A DNA stretch of 64,000 nt from Acidobacteriota bacterium (GTDB taxonomy: Bacteria > Acidobacteriota > Terriglobia > Bryobacterales > Bryobacteraceae): positions 62,001 through 126,000 of the forward strand of contig JAKOTR010000032.1 in NCBI GenBank assembly GCA_029776225.1, in the 5' to 3' direction. Shown in pieces: positions 17,783 to 25,617 of the stretch; position 1 is the first letter of the stretch; every line of letters starts with the position of its first letter. The translations under genes were made by a program, and so were the position numbers. The notes under the pieces were generated by a model that had not been told where the DNA came from, did not search any database, and saw only the letters and a program-made list of their open reading frames with translations.

Positions 17783-19069
17783 TTACCTCAGAGCAGCCAG
17801 CAGTTCGCCGGTCTGCTTGAGCAGCGCCAGCCTGGCCTTGGCCAGGTTCGCCCGGGCATCGTAAAACGCGATCCATTTGTCGGTTTCCAGGACTCTGGCT
17901 TCTTCCACCTCGCGCAGCGGCGCGCGGCCCTCCTGCATCTGAGCCAGCAGAATGGAAACCTGATCCCGGGCGACCTCGAGATCGGCGCGGGCGATATCGA
18001 GCGCGGTCTGCGCCAGTTGCACCTCTTCATATGCCCGCCGCGCGTCGGCCTCGATCCGCTGGCGCGTGGTGCGGAACTGGGTCCTCAACTGGGCGGCTTC
18101 CGCCTCCGCCTGCGCCACCGCTGCGCTGGAGGCAGGCCCCTTCAAGAGCGGCAGGACCACGGACACTCCGAGCTGGCCGTTGTTCCGCTGGAACTTGCGG
18201 AAGAACTCGTCATAGTTATTGAACCGGGCCAACAGGGCGTACTGCGCCACGAGGTCGAGCTGAGGCAGCCAGGCCGCGCGTTCGGCTTTTATGTCGAACC
18301 CCTTGGCCGCCAGCCGCGCTTGAAGCGCCTTCAGCTCCCGGTTCTCGGCCAGGGCCGCTTTCACCGCCTCGTCGGCCGAGTCGGGAATCGGGAGATTAAT
18401 GGCGTCCGTCTCGGCATCCACCGGCCGTACTTCATCCTCCGGGTCCAGTCCGAGCACCGCAGCCAGGGCGCTCTGCGCGCTGCGCAGATTCGCCTGGATC
18501 ACCTGCTCCCGGTAGCGCGCCCGCGCCAGATTCAGCTCGGCGCGGCGCAATACGATCGGCAAGTCCCTGCCCTCGCCGACGCGCGCGCGAACCATCTCCA
18601 GCACCGCTTCCAGCGACTTCGCCTCGGGAGCGATCACGGCCGCCATCTGCGCGGCCCTCTGCGCGTCCACGTACAGCTCGGCGGTCCGGTAAGCCACTTC
18701 GCTCCGCTTGGCGGCGGCGTCGTAAGCGGCGCCCCGCTGGTTCTCTCTGGCGGCCGCGAGGCGGAAACTGAGCGGCCTGTTAAACACGGACGCGATTGCC
18801 CTGGCCTGGATAATCGAAGGGGTTGCGCCTTCGATGCTCATCGGGAACCCGCTGCTGTAGGCCAGGCCGCTCGCTACCAGGAGCTTGGGGACAAACGGAT
18901 CGCGCGCGAACTTCACCGCCTGCTCGGCCTTCACCTCGTCCAGCCGCGCCAGCACCACGTCCGGGCTCTGCTTGAGCGCCAGCTCCACCGCCTGGCGCAA
19001 GGTCAAGCTATGCACCTCCGCGGCGCAAGTGGATACACCAAGCAACAATAAAATGGCAAATGGACGCAT
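17783..19069 (-). CDS. TolC-family outer-membrane efflux protein
   Basis: The 428-residue product has a short signal peptide (RPFAILLLLGVSTCAAE). Two long alpha-helical coiled halves follow, typical of TolC: LTLRQAVELALKQSPDVVLARLDEVKAEQAV near the N-terminus, and a second half with AERAAWLPQLDLVAQYALLARFNNYDEF. The C-terminal coil (ARADLEVARDQVSILLAQMQEGRAPL) completes the repeat. TolC trimers form the outer-membrane channel of type I secretion or RND efflux. No adaptor or pump gene is adjacent; instead the PrsT-like lipoprotein gene follows 103 bases downstream on the same strand. Confidence 0.85.
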   Translation of the reverse strand: MRPFAILLLLGVSTCAAEVHSLTLRQAVELALKQSPDVVLARLDEVKAEQAVKFARDPFVPKLLVASGLAYSSGFPMSIEGATPSIIQARAIASVFNRPLSFRLAAARENQRGAAYDAAAKRSEVAYRTAELYVDAQRAAQMAAVIAPEAKSLEAVLEMVRARVGEGRDLPIVLRRAELNLARARYREQVIQANLRSAQSALAAVLGLDPEDEVRPVDAETDAINLPIPDSADEAVKAALAENRELKALQARLAAKGFDIKAERAAWLPQLDLVAQYALLARFNNYDEFFRKFQRNNGQLGVSVVLPLLKGPASSAAVAQAEAEAAQLRTQFRTTRQRIEADARRAYEEVQLAQTALDIARADLEVARDQVSILLAQMQEGRAPLREVEEARVLETDKWIAFYDARANLAKARLALLKQTGELLAALR

Positions 19070-19293
19070 GACTCCAGCTTAGACCAGCGTCATGCCGTTG
19101 CTGGCGGCGGAATTACGCGCGGGGGATTCGGGGAAGCCGGCCGGGAATGCCAGTTTTCGACTCGCGGGGAGTTCCCATCGGCAAATCCAAATAGTATGAT
19201 TCAAAAAGCGCTCCTGCGGATCCGGCGGCCCGCCCTGACCGCCTGCGATCCCGGCAGCTCGTTCCCCCTGACAGTTGGTGATCCGGCAAACCT

Positions 19294-19458
19294 ATGAGAG
19301 ATGCATGGTTCAGACTGCGTCAGGTGTGGTGTCGACTGATGCACCCGGCCCCGATGTGGCCCATTCGCGGTTTTTACAATTGCCCCAGGTGCGGCCTGAC
19401 CCACGCAGTGCGATGGGAAGAGCCGCTGAAGCACGATCCCGCGCGCAAGTCCAAGTAA
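19294..19458 (+). CDS. Small CxxC protein (54 aa)
   Basis: A 54-codon frame in the gap before the ilv operon encodes a basic peptide with MWPIRGFYNCPRCGLTHAVRWEEP (split for reading: MWPIRGFYNC, PRCGLTHAV, RWEEP). The single CPRC pair followed by a V-x-W-E ending resembles small 'MWP-GxYxCxxC-VxWE' ORFs seen in related genomes, from memory and not checked. The frame has no good ribosome-binding site. One CxxC alone could bind metal only as a dimer. It might also be a chance ORF, but the conserved-looking motif makes a real gene more likely than not. Confidence 0.5.
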   Translation: MRDAWFRLRQVWCRLMHPAPMWPIRGFYNCPRCGLTHAVRWEEPLKHDPARKSK

Positions 19459-19573
19459 ATTGAGGGAATTGCCGCGGCCCGGCTCCGGTGACTCGCGGGC
19501 GCTTCTCCCGCGCCGTCCGGGATCCTGCGTGGCCGCGCCGCCGCTGCGCTCCGGCGAACTTCTCTGGCGGCTC

Positions 19574-19603
19574 TTGCATTGCCGCCCCTGTATACGCTAT
19601 TCT
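19574..19603 (+). promoter_or_regulatory. Candidate promoter of the ilv leader
   Basis: TTGCAT (19574-19579) and TATTCT (19598-19603) with an 18-base spacer are moderate matches to -35 and -10 boxes. Transcription would start near 19610, about 57 bases before the GTG that begins the Ile-rich leader peptide. No other candidate in the gap from 19459 looks better. Confidence 0.4.
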
Positions 19604-19666
19604 GCTCAAAAAGGGATGGGAGAGGCTCCCCAATTCGGTCAATTGAGTGAGTCACCCCTCCACAGT

Positions 19667-19741
19667 GTGCCCTCACAGGCTGTACTTTCCGTAATTATCA
19701 TCGCCATTATCATCGGGGTCGCTGTACCGGACCCCGCCTGA
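19667..19741 (+). CDS. ilv operon leader peptide
   Basis: A 24-codon frame from GTG 19667 to TGA 19739-19741 encodes a peptide with the core VIIIAIIIGVAV: six isoleucine and four valine codons plus one leucine. An in-frame ATG at 19616 would give a 41-residue version, and neither start has a clear ribosome site. The position, just ahead of a strong terminator (19763-19807) and of ilvB, and the branched-chain amino-acid codon run are those of a ribosome-stalling leader peptide. Charged tRNA-Ile or tRNA-Val shortage would halt the ribosome on codons 19691-19714 and change the fold of the downstream RNA. Confidence 0.85.
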   Translation: MPSQAVLSVIIIAIIIGVAVPDPA

Positions 19742-19777
19742 TTCGGCCTGTAGGGATTCTGAAAGGCCATCGGCGGG
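19714..19777 (+). promoter_or_regulatory. ilv attenuator: pause hairpin and antiterminator
   Basis: CGGGGTC (19714-19720) pairs perfectly with GACCCCG (19730-19736), giving a 1:2 hairpin at the end of the leader ORF. Part of arm 2, CCCGCC (19733-19738), can instead pair with GGCGGG (19772-19777), with an inner GGCCT/AGGCC pairing (19746-19750 with 19764-19768). This alternative fold takes up the left arm of the terminator. The folds are mutually exclusive. A ribosome stalled on the Ile codons would cover arm 1 and favour the antiterminator. Confidence 0.75.
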
Positions 19778-19807
19778 AGAAATCAAATCCGGCCGATGGC
19801 CTTTTTT
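19763..19807 (+). terminator. ilv attenuator terminator
   Basis: AAGGCCATCGGC (19763-19774) and GCCGATGGCCTT (19792-19803) form a perfect 12-bp stem with a 17-base loop, followed by a run of six T (19802-19807). It stands 72 bases before ilvB and after the leader stop, so it must be conditional; read-through depends on the antiterminator fold. Confidence 0.9.
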
Positions 19808-19878
19808 ATTGGTAGTTCGTTTTATTCGAAATTCGGGTCGGCTGCCCCGCAGCCCACCCCAAAGAGTTAGGAGAGTGA

Positions 19879-21609
19879 ATGTCGAATTTGATGAGCGGCG
19901 CGCGAATGCTGCTGGAATGCCTGGTCCGCGAGGGGGTCGATTGTTTCTTCGGCTACCCCGGAGGCGTAACCCTCCCCTTATATGACGCGGTCTATGACCA
20001 CCCCATGCGCCACGTACTCGTACGTCACGAGCAGAACGCGGCGTTCGCAGCTTCCGGCTACGCCCGCTCCACGGGACGCGTTGGCGTTTGCTGTTCCACC
20101 TCCGGCCCCGGCGCCACCAACCTGGTCACCGGGCTCGTGGACGCCATGATGGATTCCATCCCCGTGGTCGCCATCACCGGGCAGGTCCACAGCAAGCTGA
20201 TCGGCAGCGACGCTTTCCAGGAGGCCGACACGTTCGGCATCACGCGTAGCTGCACGAAGCACAACTACCTGGTCAAGAACATCAACGAACTCCCGCGAAT
20301 CGTCCATGAGGCGTTCTACATTGCCGCGAGCGGCCGCCCCGGCCCGGTCCTGATCGACATCCCGAAGGACGTCTTCCAGGGGCAGGCCCACTACTCCCCG
20401 GTCTCGGCCATTCACCTGCCCGGCTACAAGGTGCCCGGCGAGGGCCACACCGGCCAGATCCGGCGCGCCGCGCAGATGATCTGGGACGCCGAACGGCCCT
20501 TCGTCTACGCAGGCGGCGGCATCGTCTCATCGGGCGCTTCCGCCGAGCTGCGGGAACTGGTTGAGCTGGTGGATATCCCCACCGTCTGCACGCTGATGGG
20601 TCTGGGCGCGCTTCCTGGCAGCCACCCGAATTTTGTGAGCATGCCCGGGATGCACGGCAGCTACGCCGCCAACATGGGCATGACCCAGTGCGATCTTCTC
20701 ATCGCCCTCGGCGTCCGCTTCGATGACCGCGTCACCGGCCGCCTCTCCGCCTTCGCCCCGCGCGCCAAGGTCATCCACGTCGATATCGACCCCGCCGAAA
20801 TCGGCAAGAACCGCGTGCCGGATCTGCCGATCGTCGGCGACGCCAAGCGCGTGCTCAGGCGCATCATCAAAGTTCTGCGCGAACTGGAACCGAAGATGCG
20901 CGACGTCAGGGCGGAGAGCCGCCGCGCCTGGTGGCGCCAGATCCGCCAGTGGCAGGAAGAGCACCCGCTCGTGCCCGCCATGTCCGCCCACGAGATCAAA
21001 CCGCAGCACCTGATGACGGAAATCAATCGCCTGGCGAACGGGCGGGCCATCGTCGCCAGCGATGTCGGCCAGCACCAGATGTGGGCCGCCCAATTTATCC
21101 GTTTCGAAGAGCCGCGCCTGTGGCTCAGCTCCGGCGGCCTCGGCTCGATGGGCTTCGGCCTGCCCGCGGCCATGGGCGCCCAGGTCGCCAACCCGGACAA
21201 GCTTGTCTTTGCCGTTGTGGGCGATGGCGGATTCCAGATGTCGGTTGCCGAGCTGGCGACGATTGCCAGCAACGGCCTGCCGGTGAAAATCATAGTCTGC
21301 AACAACGGCTGTCTCGGCATGGTGCGGCAGTGGCAGGAGCTGTTCTACAATAACCGGACCTGCGCCGTCGAGCTGGAAGCCTTTCCGGACATCGAGAAAC
21401 TGGGCGCTGCTTACGGGATCAAGGGCCGCACTATCGAGCGGCCGGAGGAAGTCCGGCCCGCCCTCGAGGAAGCGGTGCGCGAGCCGGGTCCGTACCTGCT
21501 TAACGTCAAGGTTTCGCAGTGCGAGAACGTGTACCCGATGGTCCCGGCGGGCGCGGCCCTCAATGAGATGGTGCTGGCGCCGCCCAAGCCCGTTCCGGTG
21601 CCGAAATAG
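19879..21609 (+). CDS. ilvB: Acetolactate synthase large subunit
   Basis: The 576-residue protein has the ThDP-enzyme layout: N-terminal Pyr domain with FFGYPGGVTLPLYDA and the catalytic glutamate in VRHEQNAAFAA, a central domain, and a C-terminal PP domain with the ThDP-binding GDGGFQMSVAEL...NNGCLGMVRQWQE block. It condenses two pyruvates to acetolactate, or pyruvate with 2-ketobutyrate, the first common step of Val/Leu/Ile synthesis. A GGAG-rich ribosome site precedes ATG 19879. It opens an ilvB-ilvN-ilvC operon controlled by the Ile/Val attenuator upstream. Confidence 0.96.
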   Translation: MSNLMSGARMLLECLVREGVDCFFGYPGGVTLPLYDAVYDHPMRHVLVRHEQNAAFAASGYARSTGRVGVCCSTSGPGATNLVTGLVDAMMDSIPVVAITGQVHSKLIGSDAFQEADTFGITRSCTKHNYLVKNINELPRIVHEAFYIAASGRPGPVLIDIPKDVFQGQAHYSPVSAIHLPGYKVPGEGHTGQIRRAAQMIWDAERPFVYAGGGIVSSGASAELRELVELVDIPTVCTLMGLGALPGSHPNFVSMPGMHGSYAANMGMTQCDLLIALGVRFDDRVTGRLSAFAPRAKVIHVDIDPAEIGKNRVPDLPIVGDAKRVLRRIIKVLRELEPKMRDVRAESRRAWWRQIRQWQEEHPLVPAMSAHEIKPQHLMTEINRLANGRAIVASDVGQHQMWAAQFIRFEEPRLWLSSGGLGSMGFGLPAAMGAQVANPDKLVFAVVGDGGFQMSVAELATIASNGLPVKIIVCNNGCLGMVRQWQELFYNNRTCAVELEAFPDIEKLGAAYGIKGRTIERPEEVRPALEEAVREPGPYLLNVKVSQCENVYPMVPAGAALNEMVLAPPKPVPVPK

Positions 21610-21632
21610 AGCCGAATTGTAAAGGTGATTCG

Positions 21633-22184
21633 ATGCTACAAGTCATATCGCTCTTAGTCGAGAACAAGCCCGGCGCACTGATGCGCATCACCGGCGTACT
21701 CAGCGCCCGCGGATATAACATTGAAAGCCTGACGGTCGCGCGCACGCTCGATCCGACGCTCTCCCGCATGACCATCGTGGTGGATGTTGAACCCTCCCTG
21801 CGCGCCCAGGTAATCAAACAGATGAACAAGCTCATCAACGTGCTGCAGGCCTCGGACCTCACGGACGGCCCCGCCGTGCTGCGCGAGATGGTTCTGCTCC
21901 GCGTCCGCGCACCGATGGAAAGCCGTACCGCCATTCTCAAGGAGGCCGAAATCTTCGGAGCGCGCGTGGTGGACTCCTCGGTGGAAGGCTTCGCGCTGGA
22001 GGCCAGCGGCGACCCGGAAAAGCTCGACGAGTTCATTGATGTGATGCGGGCCTATGGCGAGATCGAGGTCACCCGTTCGGGGCTTCTCGCCGTTTCGCTC
22101 GAACCCAAGAAACTGCGCCTCTCCCCTCCGATTCCCACACGGAACGAAGCGCTCAAAACCAAGGAAGTAGTCACAACGGAGTAA
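21633..22184 (+). CDS. ilvN: Acetolactate synthase small (regulatory) subunit
   Basis: The 183-residue product opens with an ACT domain (VISLLVENKPGALMRITGVLSARGYNIESLTV), which binds valine in this family and gives feedback control of the large subunit. The C-terminal half (REMVLLRVRAP... DSSVEGFALEASGDPEKLDEFIDVM) matches the IlvH/IlvN C-domain that activates catalysis. It lies 23 bases after ilvB and 3 bases before ilvC. Length is close to the common IlvH size, with a short extra tail of about 20 residues. Confidence 0.95.
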   Translation: MLQVISLLVENKPGALMRITGVLSARGYNIESLTVARTLDPTLSRMTIVVDVEPSLRAQVIKQMNKLINVLQASDLTDGPAVLREMVLLRVRAPMESRTAILKEAEIFGARVVDSSVEGFALEASGDPEKLDEFIDVMRAYGEIEVTRSGLLAVSLEPKKLRLSPPIPTRNEALKTKEVVTTE

Positions 22185-22187
22185 TTC

Positions 22188-23234
22188 ATGGCAAAACGCT
22201 ACTACGAAAAAGATGCAAATTTGAATGATCTGAAAGGCCGCACCGTTGCCATCATCGGCTATGGCAGCCAGGGCCACGCCCACTCGCTGAACCTCCGGGA
22301 TTCCGGCGTCGACGTCGTCGTCGCCGAACTCCCCGGCACCGCCAACTGGGACAAGGCAAAGGCCGCCGGACTCCCCGTGATGACCGCCGCCGAAGCGGCT
22401 GCACGCGCCGACATCATCATGGTGCTCGTCGCCGATCACCATCAGCCCGGCGTGTACAACGAAGCCATCGCCCCGAACCTGAAAGCCGGCAAGACCCTCA
22501 TGTTCGCCCACGGATTCAACATCCACTTCGGCCAGATCGTGCCGCCGAAGGACGTGGACGTCTCGATGATCGCTCCGAAGGCCCCGGGACACCGCGTGCG
22601 CGAGCTGTTCCTGGAAGGCGTCGGCGTTCCCGCCCTTGTCGCCGTCCAGCAGGATGCCTCCGGCAAGGCGCTCCAGACCGCTCTCGCGTATGCCCTCGCC
22701 CTCGGCTGCCTGAAAGCGGGCGTGATCGAGACCACCTTTAAGGAAGAGACGGAGAGCGACCTGTTCGGCGAGCAGGCCGTGCTCTGCGGCGGCGTCTCCG
22801 AGTTGATCCGCGCCGGATTTGAAACGCTGGTGGAGGCCGGCTACGCCCCCGAGATCGCCTACTTCGAGTGCCTGCACGAGCTCAAGCTGATCGTCGATCT
22901 CATCCAGGAAGGCGGCCTCGCCTACATGCGCTTCTCCGTGTCCGATACCGCCGAGTACGGCGACTATACGCGCGGTCCCCGCGTCATCGACGGCCGCGTA
23001 CGCGAGACCATGAAGCAGATCCTCGCCGAGGTCCAGTCCGGCCAGTTCGCCAAGGAGTGGATCGAGGAAAACAAGTCCGGCCGCAAAAACTTTCTCGCCA
23101 TGCGCGAGGCGGCGCGCACGCAGCCCATTGAAACGGTTGGCCGCGAACTGCGCGAGATGATGCCATTTCTCAAGAAGAAAAAGGAAGCCGGCGTCCCCGA
23201 GGACGATACGGCCCAGACTACAGGCGCAAGGTAA
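22188..23234 (+). CDS. ilvC: Ketol-acid reductoisomerase
   Basis: The 348-residue class I (short) enzyme starts [40 protein letters not shown], with the Rossmann [17 protein letters not shown] nucleotide loop. The C-terminal knotted domain has the metal-binding D/E residues in [16 protein letters not shown] and the [13 protein letters not shown] block. It isomerises and reduces acetolactate or acetohydroxybutyrate with NAD(P)H and Mg2+. It is the third gene of the ilvBNC operon; a strong terminator follows seven bases after the stop. Confidence 0.96.
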   Translation: MAKRYYEKDANLNDLKGRTVAIIGYGSQGHAHSLNLRDSGVDVVVAELPGTANWDKAKAAGLPVMTAAEAAARADIIMVLVADHHQPGVYNEAIAPNLKAGKTLMFAHGFNIHFGQIVPPKDVDVSMIAPKAPGHRVRELFLEGVGVPALVAVQQDASGKALQTALAYALALGCLKAGVIETTFKEETESDLFGEQAVLCGGVSELIRAGFETLVEAGYAPEIAYFECLHELKLIVDLIQEGGLAYMRFSVSDTAEYGDYTRGPRVIDGRVRETMKQILAEVQSGQFAKEWIEENKSGRKNFLAMREAARTQPIETVGRELREMMPFLKKKKEAGVPEDDTAQTTGAR

Positions 23235-23240
23235 ATTGCG

Positions 23241-23270
23241 GGGCAGCCGCCAGGCGCGGCTGCCCTTTTT
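23241..23270 (+). terminator. Intrinsic terminator after ilvC
   Basis: GGGCAGCCGC (23241-23250) pairs perfectly with GCGGCTGCCC (23256-23265) around a 5-base loop, followed by five T (23266-23270). It separates ilvC from the citramalate synthase-like gene, whose ATG is 12 bases further on. Confidence 0.9.
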
Positions 23271-23281
23271 AGTAAACCAAC

Positions 23282-24889
23282 ATGAAAATTTCTGTTCTCG
23301 ACACTACGCTGCGCGACGGCACGCAAGGTGAATCCATATCTTTTACCGTTGAGGATAAGATCGCGATCGCTCTGAAACTCGACGAACTCGGAATCGACTA
23401 CATCGAGGGAGGCTGGCCCGGCTCCAATCCGCGCGACAAGGAATTCTTCTCGCGCGCGAAGGACCTCAAGCTCAAGCACGCCCGGCTCACCGCGTTCGGC
23501 TCCACGCGCTTCGCCAAGAATCGCGTCGACCAGGACCCGAACGTCAAGGCGCTGCTCGAAGCCGGCACCCCTACCATCTCGATCTTTGGCAAGACGTGGG
23601 ACTTGCACACCCGCCGCGCGCTCAAGATCTCCGAGGAAGAGAACCTCAAGCTGATCTTCGAGACCGTGCGCTATCTCAAGGATCACGGCAAAGAGGTCAT
23701 CTTCGACGCCGAGCACTTCTTCGACGGCTACAACAGCAACCCGGCGTTCGCGCTGCGCGCGCTCGAAGCGGCCCAAAAAGCGGGCGCCGACATTCTGTGC
23801 CTGTGCGACACCAACGGTGGAACGCTCACCGGCAGGGTGACGGAAATCGTCGCCGAAGTCCGGAAGCGCTTCGACGGCATCATTGGTATCCACGCGCACA
23901 ATGACTCCGATTGCGCCGTGGCCAACACCATCGCGGCCGTCGAGCAGGGCGCCACGCACATCCAGGGATGCATGAACGGCTATGGCGAGCGGTGCGGCAA
24001 CGCCAATCTCTGTTCCGCCATCGCAAACCTGGAGTTGAAGCTCGGCCACACCGTCATCGGTCCGGAGAGGCTGACCAACCTCGCTCCGGTCGCCCGGTTC
24101 ATCGCGGAACTGGCAAACCTCCCGCTCCGCGGCGACCAGCCCTACGTCGGCCACAGCGCGTTTGCGCACAAAGGAGGCGTCCACGTCAGCGCCATTCTGC
24201 GCGACGCGGCCACCTACGAGCACGTCGATCCCGCGCGCGTCGGCAATCGCCAGCGGGTGCTGCTCAGCGACCTTTCCGGCCGCGCCAACATTCTTTACAA
24301 GCTCAAGCAGCACGGCATCGCCGACCGCCTCGACGAAAAAGCGCGCGGCGAACTGCTCGAGCGGATCAAGCACATGGAGTACGAAGGCTACGAACTCGAG
24401 GCCGCCGAGGGCACCTTCGAACTGCTCGTCCGCGAGGCGCTGCGCCCCGGCGTAAGGTTCTTCGAGCTCCTGAGTTCCGAGATCGTCACCAAAGTGGACG
24501 ACAACGATTCGCTCACGAGAGCCACCGTCGTGCTGAAGGCGCAGGACGGAATCCATAGCGCCACCGCCAAGGGCAACGGCCCCGTCCATGCGCTCGACCT
24601 CTGCCTGCGAAAGTGCCTTTCCACCCTGTATCCCAGCATCGCCGAGGTGCGCCTCACCGATTACAAGGTGCGCGTCCTCGAACCCAAGAAAGGCACCGCG
24701 GCCAGGGTTCGGGTGCTGATCGAATGGTCCGATCATCAACGGTCCTGGAGCACCGTCGGCGTGTCTGATAACGTCATCGAAGCAAGCTGGCGCGCCATGG
24801 TCGACGCCATCCGGCTTGAGTTGATGCGCCTTACCGAAACGGACGAAGCCCTTTCCAAGGCGGTCGAGGACTACTGCTGGGGGGTCTGA
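23282..24889 (+). CDS. cimA: (R)-citramalate synthase / 2-isopropylmalate synthase-like
   Basis: The 535-residue protein begins MKISVLDTTLRDGTQGESISFTVEDK, the DTTLRDGxQ signature of the IPMS/homocitrate/citramalate family. It has the HAHND metal-binding block (IGIHAHNDSDCAVANT), NGYGERCGNAN, and a C-terminal regulatory domain. The form with TQGESISFTVEDKI and IEGGWPGSNPRD is typical of the CimA branch (TIGR00977), which condenses acetyl-CoA and pyruvate to citramalate, giving 2-ketobutyrate for isoleucine without threonine. An isopropylmalate synthase role is less likely but not excluded. It follows ilvBNC across a strong terminator and has no obvious ribosome-binding site. Confidence 0.88.
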   Translation: MKISVLDTTLRDGTQGESISFTVEDKIAIALKLDELGIDYIEGGWPGSNPRDKEFFSRAKDLKLKHARLTAFGSTRFAKNRVDQDPNVKALLEAGTPTISIFGKTWDLHTRRALKISEEENLKLIFETVRYLKDHGKEVIFDAEHFFDGYNSNPAFALRALEAAQKAGADILCLCDTNGGTLTGRVTEIVAEVRKRFDGIIGIHAHNDSDCAVANTIAAVEQGATHIQGCMNGYGERCGNANLCSAIANLELKLGHTVIGPERLTNLAPVARFIAELANLPLRGDQPYVGHSAFAHKGGVHVSAILRDAATYEHVDPARVGNRQRVLLSDLSGRANILYKLKQHGIADRLDEKARGELLERIKHMEYEGYELEAAEGTFELLVREALRPGVRFFELLSSEIVTKVDDNDSLTRATVVLKAQDGIHSATAKGNGPVHALDLCLRKCLSTLYPSIAEVRLTDYKVRVLEPKKGTAARVRVLIEWSDHQRSWSTVGVSDNVIEASWRAMVDAIRLELMRLTETDEALSKAVEDYCWGV

Positions 24890-24893
24890 GGCG

Positions 24894-25448
24894 TTGCGCT
24901 ACGTCTTCCGTAGGCGCATCCCGAAGTTCGACCGCGTGCTGCTGGTCGAAAGCGGATCGCGCGGTATTGCCGAGCGCGTTCTGCCCGTGCTCCGCCGCAA
25001 CCACGGGGACAACCTCCAGATCGATATCGTCACCTGCTACGCCGGCTCGCCCGGGGGGTCCGCGCCGGAGACCGTGGTCTTTCACGTCTCGAATTACCCC
25101 GGGCGCGCCGGCTTCAAGCGCCTCTGCGGCGAACTGCTGGCGCGCCGCTACCCCGCCCTGGGAATCATCTGTTCCGGCGAGCCCATCATGACCCGCTGGA
25201 AGTGGGCGCTGGCTGCCCGCCTCCCGGCCAAGGTCTTCATCATCAACGAAAACGGCGATTATTTCTGGTTCGACTACAGCAACTGGCGCATCATCGCCTA
25301 CTTCGCCTTGCTGAGAACCGGCCTGGCCGGACCGGGCGCCCTGCGCAGCCTCGCCCGGCTGGCGCTGTTCCCCTTCACGCTGCTTTACCTGCTCCTTTAC
25401 GCGGCAGCCGTCCACCTGCGGCGGGCGGCCAGGAACTGCGGCTTCTGA
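24894..25448 (+). CDS. Unknown protein with C-terminal membrane helix
   Basis: From TTG 24894, four bases after the cimA-like stop, the frame encodes 184 residues. The N-terminal part (DRVLLVESGSRGIAERVLPVLRR) looks like a Rossmann-type start. A middle segment reads PAKVFIINENGDYFWFDYSNW. The last 40 residues contain a hydrophobic helix (LALFPFTLLYLLLYAAAVHL). I do not recognise the family. A distant relation to glycosyltransferase or nucleotide-sugar proteins is possible. Its closeness to cimA suggests co-transcription with it, not necessarily a shared function. Confidence 0.6.
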   Translation: MRYVFRRRIPKFDRVLLVESGSRGIAERVLPVLRRNHGDNLQIDIVTCYAGSPGGSAPETVVFHVSNYPGRAGFKRLCGELLARRYPALGIICSGEPIMTRWKWALAARLPAKVFIINENGDYFWFDYSNWRIIAYFALLRTGLAGPGALRSLARLALFPFTLLYLLLYAAAVHLRRAARNCGF

Positions 25449-25503
25449 CCCAGCTCAACGTCCGCAAGCAAGTCCGCAAGAACTCCAACTCCCTCCAGGT
25501 CGT

Positions 25504-25519
25504 TGTGCGAAAACGCACA
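25504..25519. promoter_or_regulatory. 16-bp palindrome, possible operator
   Basis: TGTGCG and CGCACA are exact inverted repeats around AAAA. The half-site length and spacing fit a dimeric helix-turn-helix regulator. As RNA it would make a 6-bp stem with a GNRA-like tetraloop, but no T-run follows, so a terminator is unlikely. Confidence 0.45.
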
Positions 25520-25563
25520 CTGTTGGCGGTTTCCGGGCAAAGATACGCGCCCGGAGGGAGTAC

Positions 25564-25617
25564 GTGAAGCTTTCTCGCGATTGGCAGCGTTCGTGCTCAT
25601 ACAAACTGTTCCAATAA
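25564..25617 (+). CDS. Possible 17-residue leader ORF
   Basis: GTG 25564 is preceded by GGAGGGAG with normal spacing and the frame ends at TAA 25615-25617, encoding VKLSRDWQRSCSYKLFQ. The ribosome site partly lies in the stem TCCGGGC/GCCCGGA. There is no amino-acid run, and the next gene is 430 bases away, so this may be chance. Confidence 0.25.
   Translation: MKLSRDWQRSCSYKLFQ

Noticed and set aside
19616-19666. Longer ilv leader peptide from ATG 19616
   Set aside because: Too close to the predicted start of transcription and without ribosome site; kept only as an alternative.
25581-25596. Second sigma-54-like site TTGGCA...GTGC
   Set aside because: Three mismatches in conserved positions and no gene within 430 bases.
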